Shown here piece by piece: positions 17,614 to 26,661 of a stretch of 64,000 bases of DNA. This DNA comes from JAJXXT01 sp963764465 (lineage in GTDB: Bacteria; Pseudomonadota; Alphaproteobacteria; Acetobacterales; Acetobacteraceae): the NCBI GenBank assembly GCA_963764465.1, contig CAVXSO010000007.1:806001-870000 (forward strand), read 5' to 3'. A model generated the notes under the pieces. The model made no database searches, was not told the DNA's origin, and was given only the letters and a program-made list of their open reading frames with translations. The first letter of the stretch is position 1, and each line of letters begins with the position of its first letter. A program made the position numbers and the translations under genes.

Positions 17614-18234
17614 TCAGCGCAGAACTTGTTGCGGCTTGTCCGGGGTCGCCATCGGGCCCGCCTTGGCGAGCGCGCCGGTCTTCGCGGCATCCTCGAGCGA
17701 CGGGTAGAACGTGTAGGAGAGCGTGATCGTGTGGATGTCCCGGGTGTCCGGGTCGTGGGCGATCGCGGGGTCCACCCAGAAACTCACGGGGAAGGCCATC
17801 GTCTCGCCCGCCGCCAGGGTCTGCTGGCTGAAGCAGAAGCAGGCGGTCTTGTGGAAATACCGCCCGACGCGCTCGGGCGTGACGTTGTAGAGTGCCACCC
17901 CCGTGACCGGCACCTTGGCGGCGTTGGTGGCGTGGTAGAAGGCGACCTGCTCGGCGCCGAGATGGATCGTCACCGCGTCCTGGTCCGGCGAAAAGTGCCA
18001 CGGCAGGTTCGGCGAGGTGTTGGCGTCGAAGCGGACGGTGATGTTTTCCGCGACCGCGCCGGGGCTCGCCTCGGGCCCGATCTGCGGCGTGCCGGCGAAG
18101 CCAGTGGCCTGGCAGAAGGCGCGATAGAGCGGCACCGCGGCGAAGCTCAGGCCGGTCATGAACGCGATCACGCCGACGAGCGCCACCAGCGTGCGCCGCG
18201 GGTTGCCGCGGGGTTTGCCGGGCTCAATGGCCAT
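17614..18234 (-). CDS. ctaG: cytochrome c oxidase assembly protein CtaG/Cox11
   Basis: A 206-residue copper chaperone that inserts Cu(B) into subunit I. It has one N-terminal helix (LVALVGVIAFMTGLSFAAVP) and the periplasmic copper motif HKTACFCFSQQTL with the CxC pair. The family blocks AVPLYRAFCQATGFAGTPQ and MAFPVSFWVDP are present. The ATG at 18234 sits inside the 3' end of the small coxF gene (11-bp overlap). Confidence 0.95.
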   Translation of the reverse strand: MAIEPGKPRGNPRRTLVALVGVIAFMTGLSFAAVPLYRAFCQATGFAGTPQIGPEASPGAVAENITVRFDANTSPNLPWHFSPDQDAVTIHLGAEQVAFYHATNAAKVPVTGVALYNVTPERVGRYFHKTACFCFSQQTLAAGETMAFPVSFWVDPAIAHDPDTRDIHTITLSYTFYPSLEDAAKTGALAKAGPMATPDKPQQVLR

Positions 18235-18358
18235 GGGGCGTCTGCGAGGCAAACTTCACCATCGCCACGGCATAGAACAGCAGCGACAGCGCCGCGAGGG
18301 TCAGCAGAATGGCGATGTTGCGGCCGCGGCGGCGGCGCGCGAAATCGTCATCCGCCAT
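18224..18358 (-). CDS. CoxF-like small single-pass protein of the oxidase operon
   Basis: A 44-residue protein: a charged N-terminus (MADDDFARRRRGRN), one membrane helix (IAILLTLAALSLLFYAVAMV) and a short tail. Position (between ctaB and ctaG), size and topology match the CoxF proteins of alphaproteobacterial aa3 oxidase clusters, whose role is unclear. It begins 1 bp after the ctaB stop and overlaps ctaG, so it is clearly translated as part of the operon. Confidence 0.85.
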   Translation of the reverse strand: MADDDFARRRRGRNIAILLTLAALSLLFYAVAMVKFASQTPHGH

Positions 18359-18359
18359 C

Positions 18360-19310
18360 TCAGCCGATCCAGCCACGGAACGCCGCGCCGGAGAAGACCA
18401 GCCGGTCGGCGACCAGCGCACCGAACAGCACGAAGAGATAGAGGATAGAGAAGCGGAAGGCGGCGCGCGCCGCGGCATCGTTGCGTCGGCTGCGCCCGCT
18501 GGCGTCCGCCTGGTCACGCCAGACGCGCACCGCGTGCCAGGTGAACCAGAACCCCAGTACCAGCGCCACCACGCCATAGACCGGGCCGGCGAGGCCCAGC
18601 ACCCAGGGGGCGACCGACATCGCGGCGAGCAGCAGAGTGTAGGCGAGAATGTTCGCCCGCGTCGTGCGCGCGCCGGCAACCACGGGCAGCATCGGCACGC
18701 CGGCGCGCGCATAGTCGCCCGAGGCGTAGAGCGCCAGCGACCAGAAATGCGGCGGCGTCCAGACGAAGACGATCGCGAACATCAGCACCGGCAGCAGCGC
18801 CAGATGCCCGGTGGCCGCGACCCAGCCGATGATCGGCGGGAAGGCGCCGGCGGCGCCACCGATGACGATGTTCTGCGCCGTCCGGCGCTTCAGCCAGACG
18901 GTGTAGACGAGCACGTAGAAGAGGATCGACAGCGCCAGCCAGGCCGCCGCCATCACGTTCGCCGCCAGGCCCATGACGATGACGGACGCGACCGAGAGCA
19001 TCACCCCAAAGGCGAGCGCCTCGTCCGCGCCGATGCGGCCGGCGGGGATCGGGCGGCGCGCGGTGCGCGCCATCACCGCGTCGATATCGCGGTCGAACCA
19101 CATGTTGAGCGCACCCGCGGCGCCGGCGGCAACGGTGATCGCGAGGATCGCGGCAAAGGCCAGCACCGGGTGCATCGGGCTCGGCGCCACCGCCATCCCC
19201 GCGACCGCAGTATAGACGACCAGCACCAGCACCCGCGGCTTCAGGAGCTGGAGCCAGTCGCCTGCCGTCGAGGACGGCAGGCCGGCAATGGTGGTGGTGG
19301 TGGCGCTCAT
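18360..19310 (-). CDS. ctaB: protohaem IX farnesyltransferase (haem O synthase)
   Basis: A 316-residue UbiA-family membrane enzyme that adds farnesyl to haem b, the first step to haem a. Two Asp-rich motifs are present: NMWFDRDIDAVMARTARRPI and the second-loop region of VWTPPHFWSLALYASGDYARAGVPMLP (start and end quoted separately in the sequence). About eight to nine helices are predicted. It follows ctaD by 7 bp. Confidence 0.95.
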   Translation of the reverse strand: MSATTTTIAGLPSSTAGDWLQLLKPRVLVLVVYTAVAGMAVAPSPMHPVLAFAAILAITVAAGAAGALNMWFDRDIDAVMARTARRPIPAGRIGADEALAFGVMLSVASVIVMGLAANVMAAAWLALSILFYVLVYTVWLKRRTAQNIVIGGAAGAFPPIIGWVAATGHLALLPVLMFAIVFVWTPPHFWSLALYASGDYARAGVPMLPVVAGARTTRANILAYTLLLAAMSVAPWVLGLAGPVYGVVALVLGFWFTWHAVRVWRDQADASGRSRRNDAAARAAFRFSILYLFVLFGALVADRLVFSGAAFRGWIG

Positions 19311-19317
19311 CCGTGGC

Positions 19318-20940
19318 TCAGCCGACCCGCGGCAGTTCCTCGAAGGTGTGGAACGGCGGCGGCGAGCTCACCGTCCACTCGAGCGTCGTGGCGCCCTCGC
19401 CCCAGTAGTTGTCCGCCACATGCTCCTTCGAGGTGAAGATGCGGAACACGACGTAGAGGAAGATCAGCACCGAGAAGCCGCTGATGAAGGCGCCGATCGA
19501 GGACACGAAGTTCCAGCCGGCGAACGCCTCCGGATAATCCGGGTAGCGGCGGGGCATGCCGGCGAGGCCGAGGAAGTGCATCGGGAAGAAGGCGAGGTTC
19601 ACGCCGATGAACGTCACCCAGAAATGCACCTTGCCCCAGAACTCCGGATAGGGCCGGCCGCTCATCTTGCCGATCCAGTAGTAGAACCCGGCAAAAATCG
19701 CGAATACGGCGCCGAGCGACAGCACGTAATGGAAATGCGCCACCACGTAGTAGGTGTTGTGCAACACTTCGTCGATGCTGGCGTTGGCCAGCACCACGCC
19801 GGTGACGCCGCCGACCGTGAACAGGAAGATGAAACCGATCGCCCAGAGCATCGGCACGGTCATCTCGATCGAGCCGCCCCACATCGTCGCGATCCAGGAG
19901 AACACCTTGATGCCGGTCGGCACCGCGATCACCAGGGTCGCGAACATGAAGTAGGCGCGGGTGTCGACGGAAATGCCGGAGATGAACATGTGGTGCGCCC
20001 ACACGACGAAGCCGACGACGCCGATCGCCACCATCGCGTAGGCCATGCCGAGGTAGCCGAACACCGGCTTCTTCGAGAAGGTCGAGATGATGTGCGAGAT
20101 CATGCCGAAGCCCGGCAGGATCATGATGTACACTTCGGGGTGGCCGAAGAACCAGAACAGGTGCTCGAACAGCACCGGGTCGCCGCCGCCGTTCGGATCG
20201 AAGAAGGCGGTGCCGAAGTTGCGGTCCGTGATCAGCATCGTGATCGCGCCGGCGAGCACGGGGATAGACAGCAGCAGCAGGAACGCCGTCACCAGCATCG
20301 ACCACACGAACAGCGGCATCCGATGCAGCGTCATGCCCGGGGCGCGCATGTTGAAGATGGTGGTGATGAAGTTGATGGCGCCGAGCAGCGAGGAAGCGCC
20401 CGCGAGATGCAGCGCGAACAGCGTGCAATCCATGCCGATGCCCGGCTCATACGTAGCGTTCGACAGTGGCGGATACAGCGTCCAGCCCACGCCCGACTCG
20501 CCGAGCGCGAGACCCGTCAAAATCAGGATCAGCGCCGGCACCAGAAGCCAGAAGCTGATGTTGTTGAGGCGCGGGAAGGCCATGTCCGGCGCACCGATCA
20601 TCAGCGGCACGAACCAGTTGCCGAACCCGCCGATCATCGCCGGCATGACGACGAAGAACACCATGATCAGCCCATGGGCCGTGATGATGGTGTTCCATTC
20701 CTGCCCGGTCGCGACGATGTGCTGGCCCGGATACAGCAGCTGGGCGCGCATGATCATCGACAGCGCGCCGCCGAGGACACCGGCGACGACGGCGAAGCAG
20801 AGATAAAGCGTGCCGATGTCCTTGTGGTTGGTGCTCATCAACCAGCGGCGGACGAAACCCGGCTTGTGATCGTGGTGCGCGTCATGCCCATGCGCGCCAT
20901 GCGCGTCCTGGCCATGAAACTCAGTGCTGGCGCTGCTCAT
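19318..20940 (-). CDS. ctaD: cytochrome c oxidase subunit I
   Basis: A 540-residue twelve-helix haem-copper oxidase core. The Cu(B) histidine and cross-linked tyrosine are in FFGHPEVYIMILPGFG. The paired histidines are in VWAHHMFISG, and the haem a/a3 ligands are in VAHFHYVLSLGAVFAIFAG. The N-terminus is rich in His and Asp (HGQDAHGAHGHDAHHDHK), which is common in this family. It is flanked by ctaC and ctaB, so this is the aa3-type terminal oxidase reducing O2 with cytochrome c. Confidence 0.97.
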   Translation of the reverse strand: MSSASTEFHGQDAHGAHGHDAHHDHKPGFVRRWLMSTNHKDIGTLYLCFAVVAGVLGGALSMIMRAQLLYPGQHIVATGQEWNTIITAHGLIMVFFVVMPAMIGGFGNWFVPLMIGAPDMAFPRLNNISFWLLVPALILILTGLALGESGVGWTLYPPLSNATYEPGIGMDCTLFALHLAGASSLLGAINFITTIFNMRAPGMTLHRMPLFVWSMLVTAFLLLLSIPVLAGAITMLITDRNFGTAFFDPNGGGDPVLFEHLFWFFGHPEVYIMILPGFGMISHIISTFSKKPVFGYLGMAYAMVAIGVVGFVVWAHHMFISGISVDTRAYFMFATLVIAVPTGIKVFSWIATMWGGSIEMTVPMLWAIGFIFLFTVGGVTGVVLANASIDEVLHNTYYVVAHFHYVLSLGAVFAIFAGFYYWIGKMSGRPYPEFWGKVHFWVTFIGVNLAFFPMHFLGLAGMPRRYPDYPEAFAGWNFVSSIGAFISGFSVLIFLYVVFRIFTSKEHVADNYWGEGATTLEWTVSSPPPFHTFEELPRVG

Positions 20941-20958
20941 GCTGCGTGCTCCTCGCGG

Positions 20959-21879
20959 TCAGCGCACCGGCGCGGGCAAGTCGCCCGCCGATGCCGTGAG
21001 ATTGGATGCGGTCAGATTGGAGGGGGGCCGCGCGTCGCTCGCGTACTGCTTCTTCGCATAGGCCACCCAGGCCTGGAACTGCTCGGGCGGCACCGCCAGA
21101 ATGTTGATCGGCATGCGGCTGTGATTGGTGCCGCAGATCTGGTTGCACTCGCCGACGTAGAGCCCGGGCTTGTCCGCGCGGAACCAGGTCTCGATCGTGC
21201 GGCCGGGGATCGCGTAGCGCTGCAGCCCGAGGCTGGGGACGAAGAAGCTGTGGATCACGTCGGTGCTGGTGGTCAGGACGCGAATGTTCTTCCCCGCCGG
21301 CACCACCATCGGCGAGTCGGCGGTCAGCAGCCGCTCCTGCCCGGGCTTCAGCTTGTCGTCGGGCACGATGTAGCTGGAGAAGTCGAGCTTGCCCTCATCG
21401 GGGTAGGTGTATTCCCAATACCACTGGTGACCCGTGACCTTCACCGTGAGGTCGGCGTGGGTGGTGTGATCCTCGTAGAACACCAGCTTGAAGGAAGGGA
21501 TCGCCATCACGACCAGGATCAGCGCCGGGATCAGCGTCCACGCCACTTCCAGCACGGTGTTGTGGCTGGTGCGGCTGGGGACCGGATTACGCTTGGCGTT
21601 GAAGCGGGCAATCACGACCAGCAGCAGCACGCCAACCAGCGCGGAGATCGCGAGAATGATGACGAGAACCATGTTGTGCAGGTTCTCGATCGCGCGCTGC
21701 ACCGGGCTTTCCGGGTGCTGCATCAGGATCTGCCACGGGTGCGGGCCCGCCGTGGGTACTGCCGGTTCCTTCACCGGATCCGCGGTCTGGGCGAGTGCCG
21801 CGCCGGCGGAGAGCAGCAGGGCGACGGGGGAGAAGGGAAGGGCCCCGAAGAGGCGCTTCATCAAGGTCATGCGGCGCAT
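20959..21879 (-). CDS. ctaC: cytochrome c oxidase subunit II
   Basis: A 306-residue subunit with a signal peptide, two membrane helices (about 65-85 and 105-125) and a periplasmic cupredoxin domain. The Cu(A) ligands lie in GECNQICGTNHSRMPI: two Cys, His and Met present, with Gln at the bridging acidic position that is often Glu. The aromatic patch GHQWYWEYTYPD accepts electrons from cytochrome c. It is the first gene of the oxidase operon. Confidence 0.95.
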   Translation of the reverse strand: MRRMTLMKRLFGALPFSPVALLLSAGAALAQTADPVKEPAVPTAGPHPWQILMQHPESPVQRAIENLHNMVLVIILAISALVGVLLLVVIARFNAKRNPVPSRTSHNTVLEVAWTLIPALILVVMAIPSFKLVFYEDHTTHADLTVKVTGHQWYWEYTYPDEGKLDFSSYIVPDDKLKPGQERLLTADSPMVVPAGKNIRVLTTSTDVIHSFFVPSLGLQRYAIPGRTIETWFRADKPGLYVGECNQICGTNHSRMPINILAVPPEQFQAWVAYAKKQYASDARPPSNLTASNLTASAGDLPAPVR

Positions 21880-21909
21880 TCCGTCTGTCTGTGGGCAGGT
21901 GCATAACCC

Positions 21910-21926
21910 CTGCCACGATGTGGCAG
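21910..21926. promoter_or_regulatory. 7-bp dyad upstream of ctaC
   Basis: A perfect inverted repeat CTGCCAC-GAT-GTGGCAG lies 31-47 bases before the ctaC start in the 144-bp gap between ctaC and the dehydratase gene. It could be an operator or a leader hairpin of the oxidase operon. No family assignment is possible and no T-tract follows it. Confidence 0.35.
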
Positions 21927-22023
21927 TCAGCTACAGGACGCCATCGACCAGATCAAGGGCGGACGCCGGAACCAGCATCCGCCGGCCCGTGTTTTCGCGA
22001 CGACTGGCCGCCTGAATTCGCCG

Positions 22024-23778
22024 TCAGTGAATCTCGGGCTCGGGCGTCGGCGCGGTGCCCTCCAGCACGCGGTAGTCGCAGCCCTCGTGCGCCTGCGTCA
22101 CCTCACGCGAATGCAACAGGCCAAAGCCGCGCACATAGTGCGGCTTCGGCGCCACCCAGGCGGCGCGGCGCGCGGCAAAATCGGCGTCCGATATATTGAG
22201 CGTGAGGCGCCGGTTCGGCACGTCGAGCGTTATCGTGTCGCCGGTCTTCACCAGGGCGAGCGGCCCACCCACGGCGCTTTCCGGGGAGACGTGCAGCACG
22301 CAGGTACCGTAGCTGGTGCCGGACATCCGCGCGTCGGAGATCCGCACCATGTCGCGCACGCCCTGGCGCAGCAGTTTCTTGGGCAGCGGCAGCATGCCCC
22401 ATTCCGGCATCCCGGGTCCGCCGATCGGCCCCGCGGATTGCAGCACCAGCACCGAATCCGCCGAGACGTCGAGCTCGGGGTCGTCGATGCGCCTTGCCAT
22501 GTCGTTGTAGTCGCTGAACACCACGGCGGGGCCGGTGTGGACGTGCAGGCGCGGATCGGCCGCGGCGTGCTTGATGACGGCGCCGTCCGGGCAAAGATTG
22601 CCGCGCAGCAGGGCGAGTCCGCCCTCCGCCTTCAGCGGCTGTTCCAGGGTGGCGATCACGTCCGGGTTCAGGATTTTCGCGCCTCGGACCGCCTCGCCCA
22701 GCGTCACGCCTGCGGCGGTCATCGCTTCGAGACGGAGCAGCGGCGCCATGGCCGCGAGCATCGCCCGCAGGCCGCCCGCATAGTAGAAATCCTCCATCAG
22801 GTATTTGCCGGCCGGACGCAGGTTCACGAGATAGGGCGTCGTGCGCGACAGCGTGTCGAACCGCTCGAGGTCCAGCGGCACGCCGGCGCGGCGCGCAATC
22901 GCCAGCATGTGGATCATCGCGTTGGTCGAGCCGCCGGTCGCGATCACCGCGCGCACCGCGTTTTCCACGCTGGCCTCGGTGATGATGTCGGTGGGGCGCA
23001 AGTCCTCCCACACCATCTCGACGATGCGCCGGCCGCAGGCGGTGGCCATGCGCGCGTGGGCGGAATCCGGCGCCGGAATGGAGGACGAGCCGGGCAGGGC
23101 CATGCCCAGTGCCTCGGTGGCCGACATCATGGTGCTCGCCGTGCCCATGGTCATGCACGTGCCCCAGGAACGGGCGATGCCACCCTCCACGCCCTGCCAG
23201 TCGGCCTCGGTGATGTTGCCGGCGCGCAGTTCGTCCCAGAATTTCCAGGAATCCGAGCCGGAACCGAGCGTGTGGCCATTCCAGTAGCCGCGCAGCATCG
23301 CACCGGCAGGCATGTAGATTGCGGGCAGGCCGGCGGAAATCGCGCCCATCAGCAGGCCGGGCGTGGTCTTGTCGCAGCCGCCCATCAGCACCACGCCATC
23401 GAGCGGGTGGCAGCGGATGATCTCCTCCGCCTCCATCGCCAGCATGTTCCGGTAGAGCATCGTGGTCGGCTTCATGTAGTTCTCGGGCAGCGCGAGCGCC
23501 GGGATTTCCAGCGGGAAGCCGCCCGCTTGCAGCACGCCGCGCTTCACCTCCTCGACGCGGATGCGGAAATGCTGGTGACAGGGATTGATGTCCGACCAGG
23601 TGTTCAGGATGCCGATGACCGGCTTTCCTTTCCAATCCTCCTCCGAGTAGCCCATCTGCATCGCGCGGCTGCGATGGCCGAAGCTGCGCAGGTCGGCCGG
23701 GCCGAACCAGCGCGCGCTGCGAAGGGAGTCAGGCGTTTTCCGGGGCTTGGACGTCGGCAACGGGGTCTTTTGCGTCAT
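22024..23778 (-). CDS. IlvD/Edd-family sugar-acid dehydratase (L-arabonate dehydratase-like)
   Basis: A 584-residue iron-sulfur dehydratase. Cluster cysteines are seen in SDINPCHQHFRIR, MGGCDKTTPGLLMG and SWGTCMTMGTASTM, the pattern of the [2Fe-2S] sugar-acid branch rather than of biosynthetic IlvD. The opening ARWFGPADLRSFGHRSRAMQ is typical of L-arabonate or related aldonate dehydratases, which form 2-keto-3-deoxy acids. The ATG at 23778 is chosen because the conserved region starts about 20 residues in; an upstream in-frame reading to 23991 is unsupported. A LacI-type palindrome touches this ATG. The exact substrate is inferred. Confidence 0.85.
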   Translation of the reverse strand: MTQKTPLPTSKPRKTPDSLRSARWFGPADLRSFGHRSRAMQMGYSEEDWKGKPVIGILNTWSDINPCHQHFRIRVEEVKRGVLQAGGFPLEIPALALPENYMKPTTMLYRNMLAMEAEEIIRCHPLDGVVLMGGCDKTTPGLLMGAISAGLPAIYMPAGAMLRGYWNGHTLGSGSDSWKFWDELRAGNITEADWQGVEGGIARSWGTCMTMGTASTMMSATEALGMALPGSSSIPAPDSAHARMATACGRRIVEMVWEDLRPTDIITEASVENAVRAVIATGGSTNAMIHMLAIARRAGVPLDLERFDTLSRTTPYLVNLRPAGKYLMEDFYYAGGLRAMLAAMAPLLRLEAMTAAGVTLGEAVRGAKILNPDVIATLEQPLKAEGGLALLRGNLCPDGAVIKHAAADPRLHVHTGPAVVFSDYNDMARRIDDPELDVSADSVLVLQSAGPIGGPGMPEWGMLPLPKKLLRQGVRDMVRISDARMSGTSYGTCVLHVSPESAVGGPLALVKTGDTITLDVPNRRLTLNISDADFAARRAAWVAPKPHYVRGFGLLHSREVTQAHEGCDYRVLEGTAPTPEPEIH

Positions 23779-23790
23779 GGTAGCGCTACC
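23779..23790. promoter_or_regulatory. LacI/GalR-type palindromic operator
   Basis: The perfect 12-bp palindrome GGTAGCGCTACC lies immediately upstream of the dehydratase ATG, between it and a possible ribosome-binding GAAAGG. It has the central CG and arm sequence of LacI-family operators that control sugar and sugar-acid genes in proteobacteria (the Caulobacter xylose operator has the same core). A repressor bound here would block elongation and perhaps, as a hairpin, initiation. No LacI-family gene is in the window. Confidence 0.65.
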
Positions 23791-23959
23791 TTTCGTTGGC
23801 CGCACCCTGCGCCTTCCGCGCCGAACGGGCAAGACGCGGCGTCCCCGGGCAAGGCAGTCGCGCGCCGCGGGCCGTTGACGCATTCCGTTTCGGCCCCGAG
23901 GCTGCGCCAATGCCGCGACCCGTCTCCGCGCGCCGCCCCGGCGCGGCCCCGTACGCCAC

Positions 23960-24871
23960 GTGAACTCGGTCTGGATCCCCGTCTCGCTCACCGCCGCCTT
24001 CTTCCAGACCTGGCGGACGGCGATGCAGCAGAAGTTGCGCGGTCAGCTCTCGGTGGGGGCCGCGGGCTTTACCCGCTACCTCTACGGGATTCCCGCGGGC
24101 GTCGTGCTGCTGGCGATCGCGATGGCGGTGACAGGCCAGAAGCTGCCGGCCATGGACGGGCGCTTCCTGCTGCTCTGCGCCGCCGGCGGCGTGGGCCAGA
24201 TCTTCGGCACCGTGTTGCTGATTGCCGCGTTCGGCCACCGCAATTTCGTCGTCGGCACGGCCTATTCGAAGACCGAGAGCATCCAGAGCGGCTTCATCGC
24301 CTGGATTTCCATCGGCGAGGCGCTGCGGCCGGGTGCGTGGCTCGGCATCGCGGTCGCGGTGGGGGGTGTGCTGGTGCTCTCTCTGGCGGGGGCGAGGATG
24401 CGCCCGCGCGACATCCTGGCGGCCAGCCTCCAGCCGGCGGCCCTGTGCGGGCTCGGGGCCGGCTTCTCCTTCTCCGTCACCTCGATCTTCATCAAGCTGG
24501 CGAACCAGGAACTCGGCCTCGCGCACCCGATCTTCCAGGCGCTGGTGGTGCTGGTCGTGACCAACATCCTGCAGACGCTGATCCAGGGCACGTGGATGGC
24601 CTGGCGCGACCGCGAGCAGTTGCTCGCCACATTCCGCCTGTGGCGGCGGGCGTGGTTGATCGGCGTGCTCTCGGCCTGCGGCTCGGCGTGCTGGTTCACG
24701 GGCTTCGCGCTCGCCCCGGTGGCGCTGGTGCGCGCGGTGGGTCAGGTGGAGATGGTCTTCACCCTGGTGTTCAGCCGCTACTACCTGCGCGAACGCCCGA
24801 CGCGCGCGGACGTAATGGGCCTGCTGCTGATCGTCGCCGGCGTCACCATCATCCTGCTGCTGGGACGCTGA
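23960..24871 (+). CDS. EamA/DMT-family transporter
   Basis: A 303-residue inner-membrane protein with ten predicted helices in two EamA repeats, ending in the typical block FTLVFSRYYLRERPTRADVMG. Translation appears to begin at a GTG. It is divergent from the sugar-acid dehydratase, 181 bp away, and could export or import a related metabolite, but the substrate is unknown. Confidence 0.83.
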   Translation: MNSVWIPVSLTAAFFQTWRTAMQQKLRGQLSVGAAGFTRYLYGIPAGVVLLAIAMAVTGQKLPAMDGRFLLLCAAGGVGQIFGTVLLIAAFGHRNFVVGTAYSKTESIQSGFIAWISIGEALRPGAWLGIAVAVGGVLVLSLAGARMRPRDILAASLQPAALCGLGAGFSFSVTSIFIKLANQELGLAHPIFQALVVLVVTNILQTLIQGTWMAWRDREQLLATFRLWRRAWLIGVLSACGSACWFTGFALAPVALVRAVGQVEMVFTLVFSRYYLRERPTRADVMGLLLIVAGVTIILLLGR

Positions 24872-25018
24872 TCCGCCAGCACCCGTCCCCGGACACCGGG
24901 GCCTGACCAAGGCTTAACGGCAAGGCGCAGGCAGCGTTCATCGCCGCCCCCCATGTCGCCGCTACGGCCAACCCCCGCCAACGGGGCGAGGCCGGTCCGG
25001 CAACAGAGGAGACACATC

Positions 25019-25273
25019 ATGAAAACGCCAATTCTCGCCCTCGCCGCCGCCATGCTGGCCACGCCAGCGCTCGCCACCACGGCCTCCATGCACGGCGTCC
25101 AGCAGGGCAACCGCGCGACCATGGCGCTGAACGCGCTGGAGTCGCAGGGCTACGTGAACTTCTCGAATTTCCGTCAGGACGGCCAGAACTTCGCCGCCGA
25201 CGTGACCAGGGGCGGCAAGATGATGCACGTCGTGGTCGCGCCGGAGACCGGAACGGTCAGCGTCCAGTCCTGA
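25019..25273 (+). CDS. small secreted protein, PepSY-like
   Basis: An 84-residue protein with a clean signal peptide (KTPILALAAAMLATPALA) and a mature part of about 65 residues (ALNALESQGYVNFSNFRQDG, then strands ending in APETGTVSVQS). The pattern resembles PepSY-type periplasmic domains. A strong ribosome-binding site (AGAGGAGA) seven bases upstream fixes the ATG. A longer in-frame reading from 24953 is rejected. Confidence 0.72.
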   Translation: MKTPILALAAAMLATPALATTASMHGVQQGNRATMALNALESQGYVNFSNFRQDGQNFAADVTRGGKMMHVVVAPETGTVSVQS

Positions 25274-25355
25274 TGACATCTCGCTTCCGACGGGGCCTTG
25301 CTTCTGAAACGGCCTGCCTTCCCGTGGGGAGCGACGCCGGCCGGCCGCAGGGCGC

Positions 25356-26498
25356 TCAGCTCTGCGCGGCCGGCGACAGCACAATGCAGGCGCTGTGGCC
25401 ATGCTGCGCCTCGCAACCGCGCATCGCTGCCTCACGCGAGAGGCCGATCAGGCGCGCGCGGTACAGGACGCCGTGCTTCTCGCGTACCTCGCCCACATAG
25501 GTGCGGGCGACCCGCAGCACCGGCGAGCGTCCACGCGCCAGGGTGGCCGCGTGCTCGGCCTGCGCCGGGTGGACATAGGCGCCGACCTGGATCGCCCAGG
25601 TACCGGCGATCGGTGCAGACTGGCGCAGCGGCGCGGTATCCGCCATCGCGCGCGGCACAAGATGGAAGCCGCCGGCCGGGCGGGCCGGCCGGGCGCGCGC
25701 CATCATCATCGGCGGCGCCGGCGGCTCCGGCAGGCTCGTCGTGGCGACCGGCGCGCTGGCGTAGCTGTGCCGGTAGGTCACGGGCAGCGCGCTTGCCACC
25801 TGCACCGGATAGCGGCGGCGCGGACCGGGCGGGATGTTGATCGGGATCTGGTTCATCGCCAGCTGCTGCGCTGGCGTGACGTTGTGCGGCTGCTCCCAGC
25901 CGAGATGCGGGCCGATCGCCGCGACATATTGCCGCGTCTCGTTCGGCAGCGGGCGACGGCGCGTCAGGTAGTCGTCCAGCCGCCGCGGGCCTGCGTTGTA
26001 GGCGGCGAGGAAGCCGGGCGAGCCGTAGAGGTCGTACATCTCCCGCAGATACGCGGTGCCCGCCATGATGTTGTCGTGCGGATTGTAGGGATCCGGGCCG
26101 AGGCTGTTCTGCGCCCGCATTTCCTCGTAGGTCTGCGGCATCACCTGCATCAACCCCATGGCGCCGGCCGAGGAGGTGATGAGCCTGCCGTCGAGATATT
26201 CCTGGCCACCGGATTCCTGGTGCATCACCGCGCGAATCCATTGCTGCGGCACGTCGAACCGGGTCGAGGCCTCGCTGATGTAGGGGCCCCATGGGTCACC
26301 CGGCGGGCCGGGCGGCGCGTAGTTGCCGTGCGCCACGGCGGCATAGCGGGCGGCGAGCTGAGCCTGGTCCAGACGTGGGCCGGAGGAGCAGGCGGCGAGA
26401 AGGGCGAGCAGGCCGGCGCATGCGAGGCCCCGTGCGGGGCTCCGGCGCACAGCACTCAATGCCTTGAAATTCAATGGATACGGTGTCTGGAGCGGCAT
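25356..26498 (-). CDS. lytic transglycosylase (SLT domain) with C-terminal SPOR domain
   Basis: A 380-residue lipoprotein-like enzyme that cleaves peptidoglycan. The signal carries a possible lipobox LALLAACSS near residue 35. The SLT catalytic domain at about 75-200 contains the Glu in AVMHQESGGQEYLDG, then SSAGAMGLMQVMPQTYEEM and LAAYNAGPRRLDDYL. The C-terminus (about 300-375) has the SPOR-type start WAIQVGAYVHPAQAEHAATL and LYRARLIGLSREAAM, which binds denuded glycan strands at the septum. The domain pairing suggests a role at division. Confidence 0.87.
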   Translation of the reverse strand: MPLQTPYPLNFKALSAVRRSPARGLACAGLLALLAACSSGPRLDQAQLAARYAAVAHGNYAPPGPPGDPWGPYISEASTRFDVPQQWIRAVMHQESGGQEYLDGRLITSSAGAMGLMQVMPQTYEEMRAQNSLGPDPYNPHDNIMAGTAYLREMYDLYGSPGFLAAYNAGPRRLDDYLTRRRPLPNETRQYVAAIGPHLGWEQPHNVTPAQQLAMNQIPINIPPGPRRRYPVQVASALPVTYRHSYASAPVATTSLPEPPAPPMMMARARPARPAGGFHLVPRAMADTAPLRQSAPIAGTWAIQVGAYVHPAQAEHAATLARGRSPVLRVARTYVGEVREKHGVLYRARLIGLSREAAMRGCEAQHGHSACIVLSPAAQS

Positions 26499-26515
26499 TC
26501 ACATTTCCCCTCACC

Positions 26516-26585
26516 CGTCCGTCCACGACGGACGCATCGGGGTAGAAAACCTCGTGGTCGCCCGGCGACACCCCACCGGGCGACC
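26516..26585. promoter_or_regulatory. two hairpins in the leader of the transglycosylase gene
   Basis: Two strong dyads lie in the 279-bp gap upstream of the minus-strand transglycosylase gene. The first is CGTCCGTC-CAC-GACGGACG (26516-26534). The second is a 10-bp stem, GGTCGCCCGG with CCGGGCGACC around a 10-base loop (26556-26585). Neither is followed by a T-tract. They may form a structured 5' leader of the transglycosylase mRNA. Confidence 0.4.
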
Positions 26586-26661
26586 TGGAGAGGTAACTGG
26601 ACGTCATCGCTTTCCGACAATCTCGTGGGCCCCGACACCCCTCGGGTTCCCTGATGATTAT

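Noticed and set aside
19288..21906. Long plus-strand open frame (872 codons) opposite ctaC-ctaD-ctaB
   Set aside because: It is a high-GC shadow of the oxidase genes: its product is an unnatural mix rich in His, Arg, Asp and Glu with no domain, and the opposite strand has unmistakable genes.
22024..23778. Biosynthetic IlvD (branched-chain amino acid) assignment
   Set aside because: The N-terminal and cysteine motifs fit the sugar-acid branch, and a LacI-type operator adjoins the gene; no ilv genes are nearby.
22027..24906. 959-codon plus-strand open frame across the dehydratase and EamA genes
   Set aside because: Antisense and out-of-frame shadow; the composition is not protein-like and both covered genes are clear.
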